The notes under the pieces were generated by a model, which saw nothing but the letters and a program-made list of their open reading frames with translations, did not search any database and was not told the origin of the DNA. This document shows, in pieces, positions 11,929-24,059 of a stretch of 64,000 bases of DNA. Each line of letters begins with the position of its first letter. The first letter of the stretch is position 1. The translations under genes and the position numbers were made by a program. Source of the stretch: Lantana camara (taxonomy: Eukaryota > Streptophyta > Magnoliopsida > Lamiales > Verbenaceae); the NCBI GenBank assembly GCA_037501455.1, contig CM074865.1, forward strand, positions 11,106,501 through 11,170,500, read 5' to 3'.

Positions 11929-12832
11929 ACTCATCTCGGACGCGGTCATGCATGAGAATACATATTTTCGGTAGCAGTCTATATACATTATACTATATAT
12001 ATGGTTATATGGATATATATCGAAATTCCTGTTTCTGTTTGTATGTCTTCAATTTACAAAATAAAATGAAGGGCTTTGGCTTTATTATGGATAAAATCCT
12101 GGAGTTTTTCTTTCAACGAGTAATTATGTTACTTGTTGTAGCAACAATTGCAGTCCATGAATGAATTTTTATTCTGATCATCTTAATTGAACTCAATCCT
12201 TTCTTTTCTTTTTGCTTATAATAAATGTAGACTGATTTAATCGAATCACGCACTTTTATGATATACAATAAATTATTTTTAATAATGATGCATATCTCCA
12301 AAATAATTACAACAAAATTATTTCATGGTGACCTACAATGTAGGTCCTTTGTAAGTGCTCACCGAGCCCGAATGTATCCTTCCTTGGCGCCATCCCCTCA
12401 ACCTATGTTGCACGGATATGGACACGACGATACGAATACGGATATATCAATACGGATTGTTTTGTTAATTTTCTACGTGAGAAGTGTCGGACACGGTATC
12501 CGACAAAATATGATACGACAAAATAATATTTTCAGAAGTATCCGTGCATTAGAGCCCTCAACCTAAATTTTTTGTAAAAAAATATATATACACACAAAAA
12601 TTAACGGCATCTTTTTTTGAAACTCGCCTAACGGCCTCCTTCTACGAAAATTATATAATTTTTTCCACATTTAATACTGCAGGATTTAGATCGATCGATA
12701 TTTTGGTTGAAATTAGATTCATTTGGCTTTCTAAAAAATAAATGTTAGCGCTTTTTTTTTTCTTTTTATAAAAAATGATTTAATCTACGGGCCAATGAAA
12801 TATAAAAGAGTAAAATAACACGATTTATAACT
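11929..12832. other. 3' flank of the lipid transfer gene with one small inverted-repeat element
   Basis: The first 300 bases are the 3' UTR and flank, paralogous to the flank of the pseudogene at 22203-22340 and 22810-22920. An inverted-repeat element of about 145 bp lies near 12403-12548, with ends TTGCACGGATA and TATCCGTGCAT. No further gene was seen. Confidence 0.5.
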
Positions 12833-13408
12833 CTCAAGTCCTACACATTCTTTCTAGCAGACTAGAACAAAAGAAGTCAGAATCAAAATTTCCAGTTACG
12901 CACATTTAAAATGAAAATATAATTATTTATCGACGCTACACTCCGACACATTTTAAATTTTTATTTTTTTATGTCGTATTGTGTGATACATTTTCCACCT
13001 AATAAAAAATTAATACCATCGTATGTACATCACGTTATAACATTAACCCTTTAGTTTTATTTTATTCTTTTCCCCTCGTTGATGTTTGAATTAAGTATCT
13101 GCTTTTTCGTTACTTTGCTTCTCAAGTCCTACACATTCTTTCTAGAAGACTAGAACAAAAGAAATCAGAATCAAAATTTCCAGTTACGCACATTTAAAAT
13201 GAAAATATAATTATTTATCGACGCTACATTCCGACACATTTTAAATTTTTATTTTTTTATGTCGTATTGTGTGATACATTTTCCACCTAATAAAAAATTA
13301 ATACCATCGTATGTACATCACGTTATAACATTAACCCTTTAGTTTTATTTTATTCTTTTCCCCTCGTTGATGTTTGAATTAAGTATCTGCTTTTTCGTTA
13401 CTTTGCTT
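12833..13408. repeat. 288-bp near-perfect tandem duplication
   Basis: Two adjacent copies, 12833-13120 and 13121-13408, both start CTCAAGTCCTACACATTC and end TTCGTTACTTTGCTT. I saw only about three mismatches (for example CTAGCAGAC versus CTAGAAGAC, AAGTCAG versus AAATCAG, CACTCCG versus CATTCCG). It is non-coding and looks recent. Confidence 0.9.
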
Positions 13409-14663
13409 ATTACTTTTATCCTGGCATATAAATTAATGCTTGCATTGTGTATAAAGTGATTGATTCACATATGCACGACACGAGGCATTAACACTATACT
13501 CACAATTCGTAACTTTTTTATTTATGTGAAATTACAAATTAATTTAATTATTTGATTTGAGAAAGTTTTGGTATAGCTTCTGACATTGGTTATGAATGTA
13601 TAAAACTTGTAAAAGTACCCTATTAATGGTTTCAACATCGATTTGGAAAATTTTCGAAAGTTTTATAGATAATTTATTATAAATCTTAGAAATTATACCG
13701 TTTTTTATTTAATTAAAGAGATTAACGAGTAATTTTACCAGGGTAGTAAATATCATTCCCCCTAATAATAAAAGATGAAATATTGACCCAATAGAGGATC
13801 TTAAAGTGTTATATTTCACATTGCTTTTCAATTATTTGCATGCCTTAAAAATTTGTACATGCTTAATTATAATTCTTAATTTTGGGATATATAATGATTA
13901 ATAATTCTTATTTCTGATTCGATGATCGAATTTCATAGCTAGATTTATTTTATGGGTGGTCTTATTTCAATTCAAAATAATCTGTAATATAATTGTACAA
14001 TATCTTTTATAATATCGCCATATACATGTTATCTGTATTTACAGACGATTGATATAATAACATTTTCTTTTTTTGTTCTAATTTTTTTTTTTTTTTGGGT
14101 ATAGATGATGATTTGATTACTCATAGATGGATACAAACTACGTAGCACGTACCTATGCGAATACATGTTATATTAGATATAATAGGTAACTAAGGCAAAT
14201 TGGATATATATGGTTAAAACAGTGTGATGAGAAACGAGCATTTTATACTGATCGCTTGATTAGTAAAATTTTTTGAAAGAGTAGTTGCTCAAACTCATTA
14301 GATTATAGGAATAAATATATTACACTTGCTACTTATTAATTGTTCATTCCTTAATTGAAAATTTTATATAAATCGATAAAACATTCAAATCTTCATTATA
14401 CTGATTTTACCAGGCCCAAGACGGGCTAGATATTCCCCTCCAATACAAGAGGAGATTCTGAGATTCTTGGTCGACAAGATAATGATATTCTCGAAGTAAA
14501 ACATTCTGCAGTCTGCACGGAAAGTATAAGTGAAATCGTTTCCATATGAAAAACAAACTACAAAAACCAGAACAACTGAACCCAAACCAGCATATGCAAA
14601 TAAAAAATTACTCAACAGCCAACACACACACAAACGACATATGTAAGGTATATATATACACTA
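13409..14663. other. AT-rich intergenic sequence
   Basis: No gene is visible. A degenerate copy of the dispersed AT-rich inverted-repeat family covers about 14185-14340. The last 60 bases (TATATATACA near 14650) are the immediate upstream region of the DUF247 pseudogene. Confidence 0.4.
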
Positions 14664-17600
14664 ATGGCAAGCTTGTCAAACTCCAGAGAAGACGACAAAA
14701 GCAAGAAAGAAGTTGACAATGTTGCCGCTGAACAAACCGGCCGCGGCCACTCCACCGTCGATATCCCATCTAAAACCACGGAATTGGATTTCGGACGGCC
14801 AGGGACGCTGCACAGAGTTCCGCCAGAACTTCGAGAAAACAAGGAACATCTTTATACTCCCATCGTTCTCCCGCTGGGCCCATATCACCAGGACGACCAC
14901 CGGTTGGTCGGGCGAAGCTACTTAAAAACGAGGTCCTCAATATTAAGCTGCAAGACGAAAATGATCAGAACTTCGCCCGTGGCGAACAAGAAATCAGAAG
15001 CTTCTATGGGGTCCTGGGAGGTTATGACGACCAGACATTAGCTGAGATGATGCTCCGTGATGCATGCTTTTTTGTATACTACATGGAGTCGTTTCATAAC
15101 TCTGAATTTGATATTCGTATAGAACGTCGCCTTGGATTGTCCGGAAGAACATTCTTGTGGCGTGACTTCGCTATGTTGGAGAATCAGGTTCCGTTATGGG
15201 CAATCAAGCTCTTAATCAGAATAACATTATTCAAGCGCGATCATGATGATACTAGTGCGGAAGAATTTATTCTGGAGTTCGTAAGCAAAATGGCTTCTTA
15301 TCCTGAGTTCTCGGATCTATTCGCTGAGGGAGGAGTTCGTCCCTGGGGAGATGGCAAAGAACAAGAACCTCTACACCTTCTAGAACTCCACCGTATAGCT
15401 AGACTCATCAAACCGCGGAGGAGCAATGGATCAAGAAATGGGTTTTTTCCTATGATTTTCGAAAAACTGAAATCAAAAGCCACCCTTGCTCGCACCCGGC
15501 TCGTTCCGTGATGGATCTGAAAGCAAAGGGTATTCAAGTTTGCCCGAGTTCCAAATGCTTAACAGATATCAGATTCGAGTCCTATTGTTTCTTCGGGAAA
15601 CTGCTGCTTCCCCCTTACCATATCAATAACAATACTAAGGTGTTCTTCTCTAATTTAATTGCCTTTGAAATGTCCCCAGAAACTGATACAGGGCGTGAGT
15701 GTTGGAATTCGTCAACCCTAACGCAGCGGAAATTAAAATTTTTAGGGATTATAAAACAAGGTTTTATCGGAATTCCAAACAGGATCACTTTTGATTCAAG
15801 ATTTACGATTTAAATAAAAGAAGAATCAAATACCTCTTTCGCTTCCAATTGATGACGATGACAAGAAGGTTTTCCAAAACCTACCCACTTCTATTCTATC
15901 CGATCTTCTTCCAAGAATCCCACGCGAAATTCCTCTAAGGTAGTCCACGACCCGTAATTGAACAACTATTCAATTAGCACACTAGAACACTAATTAGATA
16001 TTGATTATCTAATAGCATTCTCAATACCCACTAGAACACTAATTAGATATTGATTATCTAATAGCATTCTCAACACAGTATTGAGAGATGAGAGAGAAGA
16101 GAGACTTGGAGAGAAAGCAGAAAAGAAGAAAACAACGATCTTTGATTTCTCTCCCTTATCTTTCTTAAATACTTAGCCCTAGGTTAAAAACCCTATGGGC
16201 TAGTCAATATGATGGGTTTTAATTAAATTACTACTAATTAAATTAAAAGACTCAATATTCATTTAATTTGTGAACTCAATTTAATAATTAAATCAAAAGT
16301 CCAATGTCTAATTAAATTGATGGACTTAAAAATTAATTACTCTTAATTAAATTTCAAGCCCAACATAATTTAAATACACTTATTTAAATTAATGTTAACT
16401 CTTTAACATCTATTCTCAATAGCTTAACAATTAAGCATAAATTAATTAATACAATTATTAATTAATTACTCTCTCATAAATTAAACTCTTTTAATTTATT
16501 AATCAATCTCTATTGATCTTTAGATAACCTTGTTGTTCAATTCGAGTCATTGTGTGACCCCTTAGGTTCACCAATGAATAGTAGTAGGCCCACATTCTTA
16601 ACGTGGTATTTCAGATAACAATTTATCTTATCGGTTCAATTGAAACCTTTCAATTAATCACTGTTTAATTAAAACTCATTTTAATTAATCAGTACCTACA
16701 GATCATGATCGATGTCTAGTGACAAGCTCATGACCACCCATCCAATAGGTGAAGATTGTGATGTGAACCTTTCAGCCTCATGGATACCGTGAGATAAGAT
16801 CCTTCTATCGTCCAATCCCCAATTAAGGCATGGGAATAATAGAACCCTATTAGTCCTAATGCTATGAATCAATTCTAATAGCAATCCCATTTGATCTAAC
16901 ACTCTAGGAAACTCATTTCCTAATTTAGATCTCACTACCTTGCGCAAGGATTTAAGTGGAATGTGCTACAATAGAACTCATGGGTGATTCACTCGTTCTT
17001 CTAGACGAGCGATAGATTCTATGTTGGCCTCTCATATGCCCCCATACATGATTCGAACAATGCCAACATACAACCATAACGAGATTCATGGAACCCATCA
17101 ATCTCTAGGCGCATATCAAACATTGGTCTTGTCATGCATAGAGCATCAATGGAGCCTCAAGTCTAAGGACCATTTAGACACTACCATAACTAGGGAACCA
17201 ACCTCATCATTAAGGCGTAAAAGCCTTACCCCATTGAGGTGTTCCTGTCGGGATCCTCAGTGTACTTGTTCCCTAACAAGCACCCCCACACTCGTGTGAA
17301 TGTCCCCACATTCAATGCTCATGAAACAAAGTAACCTTTCTCAAAGGCACGTCATACGAGCAAGTCTCAACCGAGTCAAGTTAGCATCCCCGTGCTTATT
17401 AGACTCTTCGACTTGGAGTTGGTTTAGGTCACGCCATAGAGACTTGTTTCATAACCTCCATCCCTATGCGAGGTCAAGTCCCGTAGCTTAATGTGACCTT
17501 GGGGTTTCATCCATATACAAACAGTTATAATATGCAATTAATAAACTTGAATGAGATATGATGAATTGGCCATATAGAATTAAACGACTATGAAACGTTA

Positions 17601-18039
17601 CATTTATTATTTCATTAATGTCACAAATTGCTGCTAATAAGAGTAGTTTACAAAAAGAGGCCTAAACTATTTGGCTCTTCTAGGGCACTACTCTAACAGT
17701 GAGATCATCTCGTGCGTTAATTTCATACAATCGCTGATTGAGAGCGCTAAGGACGTCAAAGAGTTGCGGGAACAAGGTGTATTGTCGTCTTTCATGAATG
17801 ATGAGCAAGTGATGGATACATTCAAAGAAATCGACATTTACGGACTGGATACTGGCATTTTTAATGATGTGAAGATGAAGATTGACTGGCACTGTGGAAG
17901 CAAGGCGAAGACATGGATGTCTGAGCTGGGTTACACTTACTTTCGTAATCCCTGGTCTGCTATTGCTCTCCTCAGCGCTGCTATTCTTTTGTGCCTCACG
18001 TTCCTTCAGACCATCTACTCCAAGATCTCTGCTAAATAA
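14664..18039 (+). pseudogene. DUF247 (UPF0481) gene, two frameshifts and an LTR insertion
   Basis: The pieces align to a typical plant DUF247 protein with a C-terminal membrane anchor. The first part (14664 to about 14920) has RVPPELRENKEHLYTPIVLP and LGPYHQ. A frameshift near 14905-14925 moves into the frame reading LLKNEVLNIKLQDEND, RDACFFVYYMESF and FAMLENQVPLWAIKLL, to 15511. A second frameshift near 15490-15510 leads to MDLKAKGIQVCPSS, VFFSNLIAFEMSPETDTGRE, up to 15699. A solo LTR (15700-17698) interrupts there, and coding resumes at 17704 with IISCVNFIQSLIES, WMSELGYTYFRNPWSAIALL and LCLTFLQTIYSKISAK, stop at 18039. Related proteins are plasma-membrane proteins of unknown biochemical function, some linked to grass self-incompatibility. 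This copy cannot make a full product. Confidence 0.9.
15700..17698 (-). mobile_element. Solo LTR (Copia-like) inside the DUF247 coding region
   Basis: A 1999-bp unit starts TGTTGGAATTCG and ends CTCTAACA. It is flanked by GTGAG at 15695-15699 and 17699-17703, a perfect 5-bp target duplication, and removing it restores the DUF247 frame. The minus strand seems to be the element's sense strand: it starts TGTTAGAGTAGTGCCCTAG, resembling the Copia LTR start at 4814, and has TATTTAAG followed by a TC-rich leader around 16165-16090 and a final TTCCGCTGCG-type end. A 49-bp internal tandem repeat lies at 15980-16077. No internal retrotransposon genes remain. Confidence 0.9.
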
Positions 18040-18768
18040 ATAAGAATCTGTATGCATGTTTTGAATAAATTAATATATACTAATAATCAAGAGTTTGGCA
18101 GGTTTACCTATTCTTCCTGCAACCATGGAGGACAGATTCCACGAGGATAATCAAGTGTTTGCATGAGTATATCATAGATCTCGGAAAATTCATAGATCTC
18201 AAGTTTTTATTAAATAAATTTATTTCTATGTTTGATATATAGAAATAGTGTTGTTATGATTCATTTCACCAATTGTGCATTGTTGTAATTATAAGAAAAA
18301 ATAATTTTTTTCTAATTTTTTTTCATAGGATAATTATTTGTTTCTTAATAGCAAAGGAGTTCTCTTATTTTATCTGTTTACGAAAAACTCAGTGATGTTC
18401 ATGTGTTCAATTTTTCATGTGAGAATGAATGAAAATTATACAAAAAATCATAATGTCCATAACATCAAAATGTAAAATAATATAACTTTCGTGATTATAT
18501 TAATTAATATAAAGTACTCTTAGGGATGGTTTTGTAAATATTCCTTCAAGGCTCTGATTTAAATTTCATGAAATATATATATGTGTTCGTACTATATTAA
18601 ATTAATTATTAAATTCTTAAATACTTTAAGTAGGTGCTAAAACAATGTTTCCTCTAAGTAACATAATTTGCAAATGTGATATCACTAAAGATAATCATAT
18701 AATCAGAAAATTCTGTACAGATTTAAAAGAAAGCTTATTAAAATTTATGTTCTTTAATCTCTGCAAAC
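18040..18768. other. Intergenic AT-rich sequence
   Basis: No gene is visible. It contains the 3' flank of the DUF247 pseudogene and, on the minus strand, the sequence where the missing 3' part of the Harbinger transposase would be expected; no such coding was recognised. Confidence 0.4.
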
Positions 18769-19607
18769 CTTCGGGGACGTGGAACCCATTGGGTCTCTGT
18801 ATGGCATCACGTAGGACACGGCCGTCTGCAGTCGATCCCTCCCACCCGGTAAGAACGTACACAAAATTACAGTTCCGATCACACACGCCTAGCACTTTGA
18901 CATGGCATTTTCCCTTTCGTGATCTATAACGGCCTTTGTCAAGATCAGGTACTGTAACTTCAATTAGTGTGCCATCCAAGGTCCCTAGACACCCCTGCAA
19001 ATCATGTAGTAAAATTGATAAATAAAAGTTACACATTTCATTAATTTGTAGCTAAATCAGTCTGTTTGTATGTAAAGTATTAAATTTATGATACCTTGAA
19101 CCATTTCCATGTTGGATCTGTAGAATCTTCATCAACGGGAGTGGGTTTGGCAACAAAAATGTTATGAAGTTTAAGGATAGCCTTGAGTACCATATGGAAA
19201 TACTTAGAAACTGTCCGTCCCGATCGGTCAAAGTCGAACTCAGCGATACAGTTTTTCTTGTGATGGGGAAGGACACCTAAGAATATACAAACCTGCTCTA
19301 CCACTGTTACTTCACGTGTGTCCGAGAGACCACCCATCTCTGTCAAAATTACACAAAGTCGCCCAAGAGCATCTCGACCCATCCTTAGTAAATTAGTACA
19401 TTTTCTTTCCGATTTCTTAGTTAACTTATCTAGTAAGCTAACCCGTGCAGACATCCTATCTAACAAACTATAAGAATCAGTTGTCTCGTATGTTATTCTC
19501 CGTTTCTTCCGACTAAGAAACGACAAGATCACTACCGTGTCCATCAACATAGCTATCATAAAGAAACGCATCACCTCTAAAACGGCAAGGGCTTTTCTAG
19601 TGTCCAT
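18769..19607 (-). pseudogene. PIF/Harbinger transposase (HARBI1/ALP1-like nuclease), truncated
   Basis: Exon 1 (19607-19095, 171 codons from ATG) and exon 2 (18994-18769) are joined by a clean GT-AG intron to read WKWFK-GCLGTLDGT. Exon 1 carries the N-terminal region of plant Harbinger nucleases (SERKCTNLLRMGRDALGRLC, EVTVVEQVCIFLGVLPHHKK, SGRTVSKYFHMVL). Exon 2 has the DDE_4 nuclease core: LDGT with the first catalytic Asp, the conserved RYRSRKGKCHVKVLGVCD stretch, and GWEGSTADGRVLRDA with the second Asp. It stops at FHVPEG, before the region with the third acidic residue. A possible donor (AAG-GTTTGC) follows, but no downstream exon was recognised. It is either a dying transposase or the 5' part of an ALP1-like gene. 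Terminal repeats were not identified. Confidence 0.75.
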
Positions 19608-21309
19608 CTGTTCGACGAATTAAATTAAAACACATGATCTTGAATCACAACCAACATCATTCAAATGATTACAAAACAACAAAAAACACGCTGCCGCGAC
19701 AGTTAAATTGCAATGTACAAATACGGATGAGAATCAATTTCATAACTAATACCATAGTCACAAAACACAATATACAACATCATAAACCTGCAAATATACT
19801 ACCAAATTCTCCGAGAATCCCCAAAAAAAAAAAATGGTATCATGCCAAGAAAGTACTAACTGTTGCGACTTAAGACTTGGCGGGCTTCGATACTTTAGCT
19901 GCAGAACAAACACAACGTTAAGCAGAATCCAAACACGAAAACAAACTTTGGACATCCACCTTAACATAAATTTTTATTTTTTTTAAAAAAAAAGGAATTA
20001 TTCATTCTGATGTGCCCAGCCACAGATCAGACCAACAATAAAACTCAAAAAGCTCTTGCTGAACCACCTTAAATAACGATACCTTACACTTGCGACTTCG
20101 ACCGTCTTTGTCCACAGAGCAACAATTCTTACGCATACGATGTTGTTTATGTTTATAGAACAAAACCCTCACAAAACGCGGGAACTCAATTTGGGGGGAA
20201 AATTCCAATCCTAAAACTGGCGGCTAAACAAATAAATTTGATGGGTAGGTATGTAATTTTCTCATGAAAATTAGGGGCAATACTGACATTTCAACCGGAC
20301 CACTGCAAATGGGTTATTTAGCCACATATTTTTTAATGGGTATATACACCATTCTTTCCTTGCCTTTTCCCGGGGCTCTAGTTTTACCCCCTAATAATTG
20401 CATAGTAAAGTAAAAGGCTGGCAAGGCCCTTAACCATAACCAACCCACCATTTTCGGATGAAGTAAAGACTCCCTTAGAGTTTGCTGCTATTGGCTTGTG
20501 ATGTGGGCCAATACCTACTCAACGTGGGCCTAAGCCCACTGAAATAAGTTTACGTAACCAACACTTAATAGATAATAGTCCATAGGAAGAAAGTTGGGCT
20601 AGGAGCCCAAGCCCAAATCATCAATTGACTCAACAACTCCTATCCCTCAAAAATAAGTTCATTTATTTATTTCTTGAGTGCACCAAAATTAGGTTTATAA
20701 ACATGCTTAGATTATGACCCGCGTTTAATTATTTGTATGAGTTTGCTGTACAGACAAACATTATTCATAAAATTCATTTTTAAGTTTTCTATAATATTTA
20801 ATTAATTAATGTAAATTTACAATTGGTTCTCATGTTTTGAAATTTGTTTTTTTGCCACTTAATTTTCACAATTCTTCTTTGTCCCCCATTAGAAAAGTGA
20901 ATTTGTCTATACTAACAAAGTGCTGGTAAAAATAGAAATCTTTTTTCCCCCTTATGAAAGTTTTCCTCTCTTGTATGAGCCACTGCAAATCTCTAATTTC
21001 ACAAAAATGCTATCGACTTCGTGGTCATCACCGAAATGGCGAAATCTTCCTTTATTTCTTGTTATGTTGATTAAGTAATTGTGACATGTTGTCCGTTTAT
21101 CGAACGAACTTCTCAGTCGAATGTTTTTTCGTAGAGATTGATGGTTTCCGATGAAAAGTTGCATCAAATTACAAATTTTTGGGGTTGTGGGTTTAAATTG
21201 TAAATTTTTGTAATTATAAATTATATTTTCACCCAAAAGAAAAAAAGGTTTGTCCCAAAATTGTTAAAATGAATTAGTTGGTATACTAAAATTGTATTTT
21301 CCCTTTATT
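19608..21309. other. Intergenic sequence between Harbinger remnant and lipid transfer paralog
   Basis: No convincing gene. The first 600 bases may be the 5' leader and flank of the Harbinger gene. Short open frames here have no recognisable domain. Confidence 0.4.
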
Positions 21310-21772
21310 TACAACGTTTCTACTTTGAAGAAAAATTTGCATCTATTACCCTCCAATTATGGGTAATTATATATGAGTTCTCGTATTTTTATAAAAAAAT
21401 TGATGACTTTTGTGTTTTCATGTTGAGTTGATGAAAGTTATACAAAGTCACAAAACCAAACAATTTATACACCTCAGTGATTTTGTTAAATCTCAAAACC
21501 ATATGTGGCTACATTTTCATTGACTTAATTTATTGTACCATTTCAAATAAATTACCTCAATCAAACTCCTAAGTCCTAATTTCCATCTCTACACATTTAC
21601 ATAATTGCACCACTAATGTCTAACCTCCTCCTATTAACCTATAGGCTATAACCAATCCTTAACTCAATACAATTTCCTCTATATAAACACTGCATATTAC
21701 CCACGCTTTTCCCTACACACAAACTCGGCAAAACAAAGTTTTTATAATTCAAGCACTTAATCGATCAATATA

Positions 21773-22202
21773 ATGGCGGAAACGATCAAGACAACGTGCA
21801 TGGTTCTGTTCACAGCAGCGCCGATCGCGGCCGTTGCACCTCCAACCGAGGCGGCCATAGGATGCGGGAAGGTGGCTTTAAGCATAGTTCCATGCCTTCC
21901 TTAGGTGATCAACGATGGTCCTTTGGATGATTGCTACTACCGAGTCGAGAAACTCTACAACGAGGCTATCGATTATTACAACGATTCGGGCACCGTCTAC
22001 CGTTGCCTGAAATCATTGGCTGCTTCATACCCAAACGGCCTCGGTGAGATCACGGGGCTGCCCGGCCATTGGGGCATCACTGATTGTTATTATAAGTACG
22101 TAAACATTATTATTTTGATTTACACTTTATTGTGATTCTTTATTATGTATGAATTGAGAGAGTTTATAATTAATTTGTGTAATTTGCAGTGAGCGCCAAT
22201 GA
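21773..22202 (+). pseudogene. Type-1 lipid transfer protein pseudogene, paralog of 11475
   Basis: The ATG (21773), signal-peptide region (AAVAPPTEAA), intron position (donor 22096, acceptor ending 22189) and promoter (TATATAAA, 21680-21687) match the gene at 11475. A TAG at 21902-21904 follows CLP, so translation would stop after 43 residues. Downstream, the CC pair is CY, the CxC motif is YRC, the seventh cysteine is replaced (GHWG), while the last cysteine (TDC) is kept. The lysine codon at the splice junction and the usual KVQ end are also lost. Paralogy extends upstream to about 21310 and downstream to about 22920, so it arose by a segmental duplication. Confidence 0.9.
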
Positions 22203-22341
22203 ACTCAACTCGGACGTGGCCATGCATGGAAGTACATTATATTATATATGCGGTTATACGAATATAATATCAAATTTCCTGTTTCGGTGATGTTTGTATT
22301 TCTTCAATTTACAAAAATAAAATGAAGGGTTTTGGCCTTAG

Positions 22342-22736
22342 GGAGAATTACATCTGACTACCCTGCATTTAGGTTTAATTACAATGCAGTCCATCATTAT
22401 CGGGAAACTACATTTTAGTTGCTAACTTTGAGAATCGTTTGTGGTCCCTAGAGTTCCGTTATGTCATTTCAAAAATACCTTTGATTTGTTGTTAAATTCG
22501 TAATTTGTAGGGATCATTTTGTTTATATTAGTATATTTTAGGGATGATTTTATAATTTTGGTCACATATTCAATGTAAAACTCATACAACCATCAAGGGC
22601 AAAAGTGTACTTTTACAAATTCCGATAAGGGATCTCAGACCAAACAAGATTTATAGGGACTAAAATGTAATTTTCTGATAACGATGGACTGTGTTGTAAT
22701 TAGGTTTAAATGCATGGTAGTCAGATGTAATTCTCC
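22342..22736. mobile_element. Non-autonomous inverted-repeat element (MITE), about 395 bp
   Basis: The left end GGAGAATTACATCTGACTAC and right end GTAGTCAGATGTAATTCTCC are exact inverted repeats, and similarity extends about 78 bases inward. It interrupts the 3' flank of the lipid transfer pseudogene: the intact gene's 3' flank runs straight through the equivalent point at about 12080. No clean target duplication was found, so the superfamily is open (long TIRs suggest MULE-type). A diverged relative in the opposite orientation is at about 60181-60690. Confidence 0.8.
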
Positions 22737-23560
22737 ATTTTCAGCCGAGCAACATTAATTGTTGTATGATTAGTGATTATGTTACTTTTTTTTTTTTTTT
22801 TTTTTTTTTAGATCAGTAATTATGTTGCTTGTTGTAGCAACAATTGCATGCAGTCTATGAATGAAAACTGCTGTTTTTATTCTGATCATCTTAGCTGAAC
22901 TCAGTTCTTTCTTTTCATTTCACCAATAATAATTGTGAACGGATTTGATCAATTAGGGTCAAGTCTAGATTACTCTCATATTACAAATTAATCGATAAAT
23001 AATAGCCGATTAATTTCGTATAATTCTCGATCTCACAAATTATAACCGGTTTGTCTTTGACCTGAAATTTTGCTTCAATAATAAAAGTGCAGTGGTCAAG
23101 ATTGCGAGTATCATATAAAAATTAAAAATATGTGTATGATTAAGATTCCAGAAAGTCAACACTCAAAAGTCAGAGGCATATCTGATTAATTCTCGTCATG
23201 GGACCAATGAAAACCAAACACGTGGAAAGAGCTAATTAGCAGTTAATTTACTTTTTTGCTTCTTAATTAAGAATGCGACTTCGTCCCCATTCATTGCATT
23301 TGCTCAGTCCTCACACAATTAAAAGGATTTTTACTTAACTTAATGGTCTGACTTAACACCCAACTAATACATTAATATATTCTTTTTCTTTTTGTTCCAT
23401 AATGGAATATTTATATACTATAATATATCCATCATTACTAAATACTCATATTAGTTCTCACTCCTCAGCATAAGTTTAAGTTTTTTGTTTTAGTACTTTA
23501 AATAACAAAATTTGCATATTTGGTTCATATATATGTGTATATATATTTGTGAAAGCATAT
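22737..23560. other. Intergenic AT-rich sequence
   Basis: It resumes the duplicated 3' flank of the lipid transfer pseudogene to about 22920, with a 28-base poly(T) near 22785-22811. No gene is visible beyond. Confidence 0.4.
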
Positions 23561-23570
23561 TTGTTTTATA

Positions 23571-24049
23571 GGGTTAATTACATCTAGACCCCTTCCGAGT
23601 TTAGTATATTACAATTAGACCCCTGTTAGTCATTTTATTACAGTTTGACCCCTTCTAAAATTTCAAAATTACTAAACGGTGAAGAAAAGATACAATTTCG
23701 TTAAATATTTCACGGAATATTCCAAATAATTGTGAAATAACCATTATATTCAAAATAATTGTGAAATAATTGTTTGTTTAACCATTTATTTATTCTAAAA
23801 AGACGTGATTTTTTTTTTCCTACTTTTATAAAACATGATCTTAGAACCAAACATAATAGTCATTTCACAATTATTTAGAATATAACGCAATTATTTGGAA
23901 TATAAAGTGAAATATTTAACGGAATTGTACATTTTCTTCACCGTTTAGTAATTTCGAAATTTTAGAAGGGGTCAAACTGTAATAAAATGACTAACAGGAA
24001 TCCAATTGTAATATACTAAACTCGAAAGGGGTCTAGATGTAATTAACCC
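23571..24049. mobile_element. MULE-type MITE with very long TIRs and 10-bp TSD
   Basis: The 479-bp element starts GGGTTAATTACATCTAGACC and ends with its inverse. Inverted similarity runs about 170-200 bases from each end, leaving only a short centre, so a single strand would fold into one long hairpin. The flanks are TTGTTTTATA at 23561-23570 and 24050-24059. A 9-10 bp duplication with long TIRs is the signature of Mutator-like elements. It has no coding capacity. Confidence 0.9.
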
Positions 24050-24059
24050 TTGTTTTATA

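Noticed and set aside
14713..14925. Alternative frame of the DUF247 first part
   Set aside because: It has no DUF247 similarity; the true frame starts at 14664.
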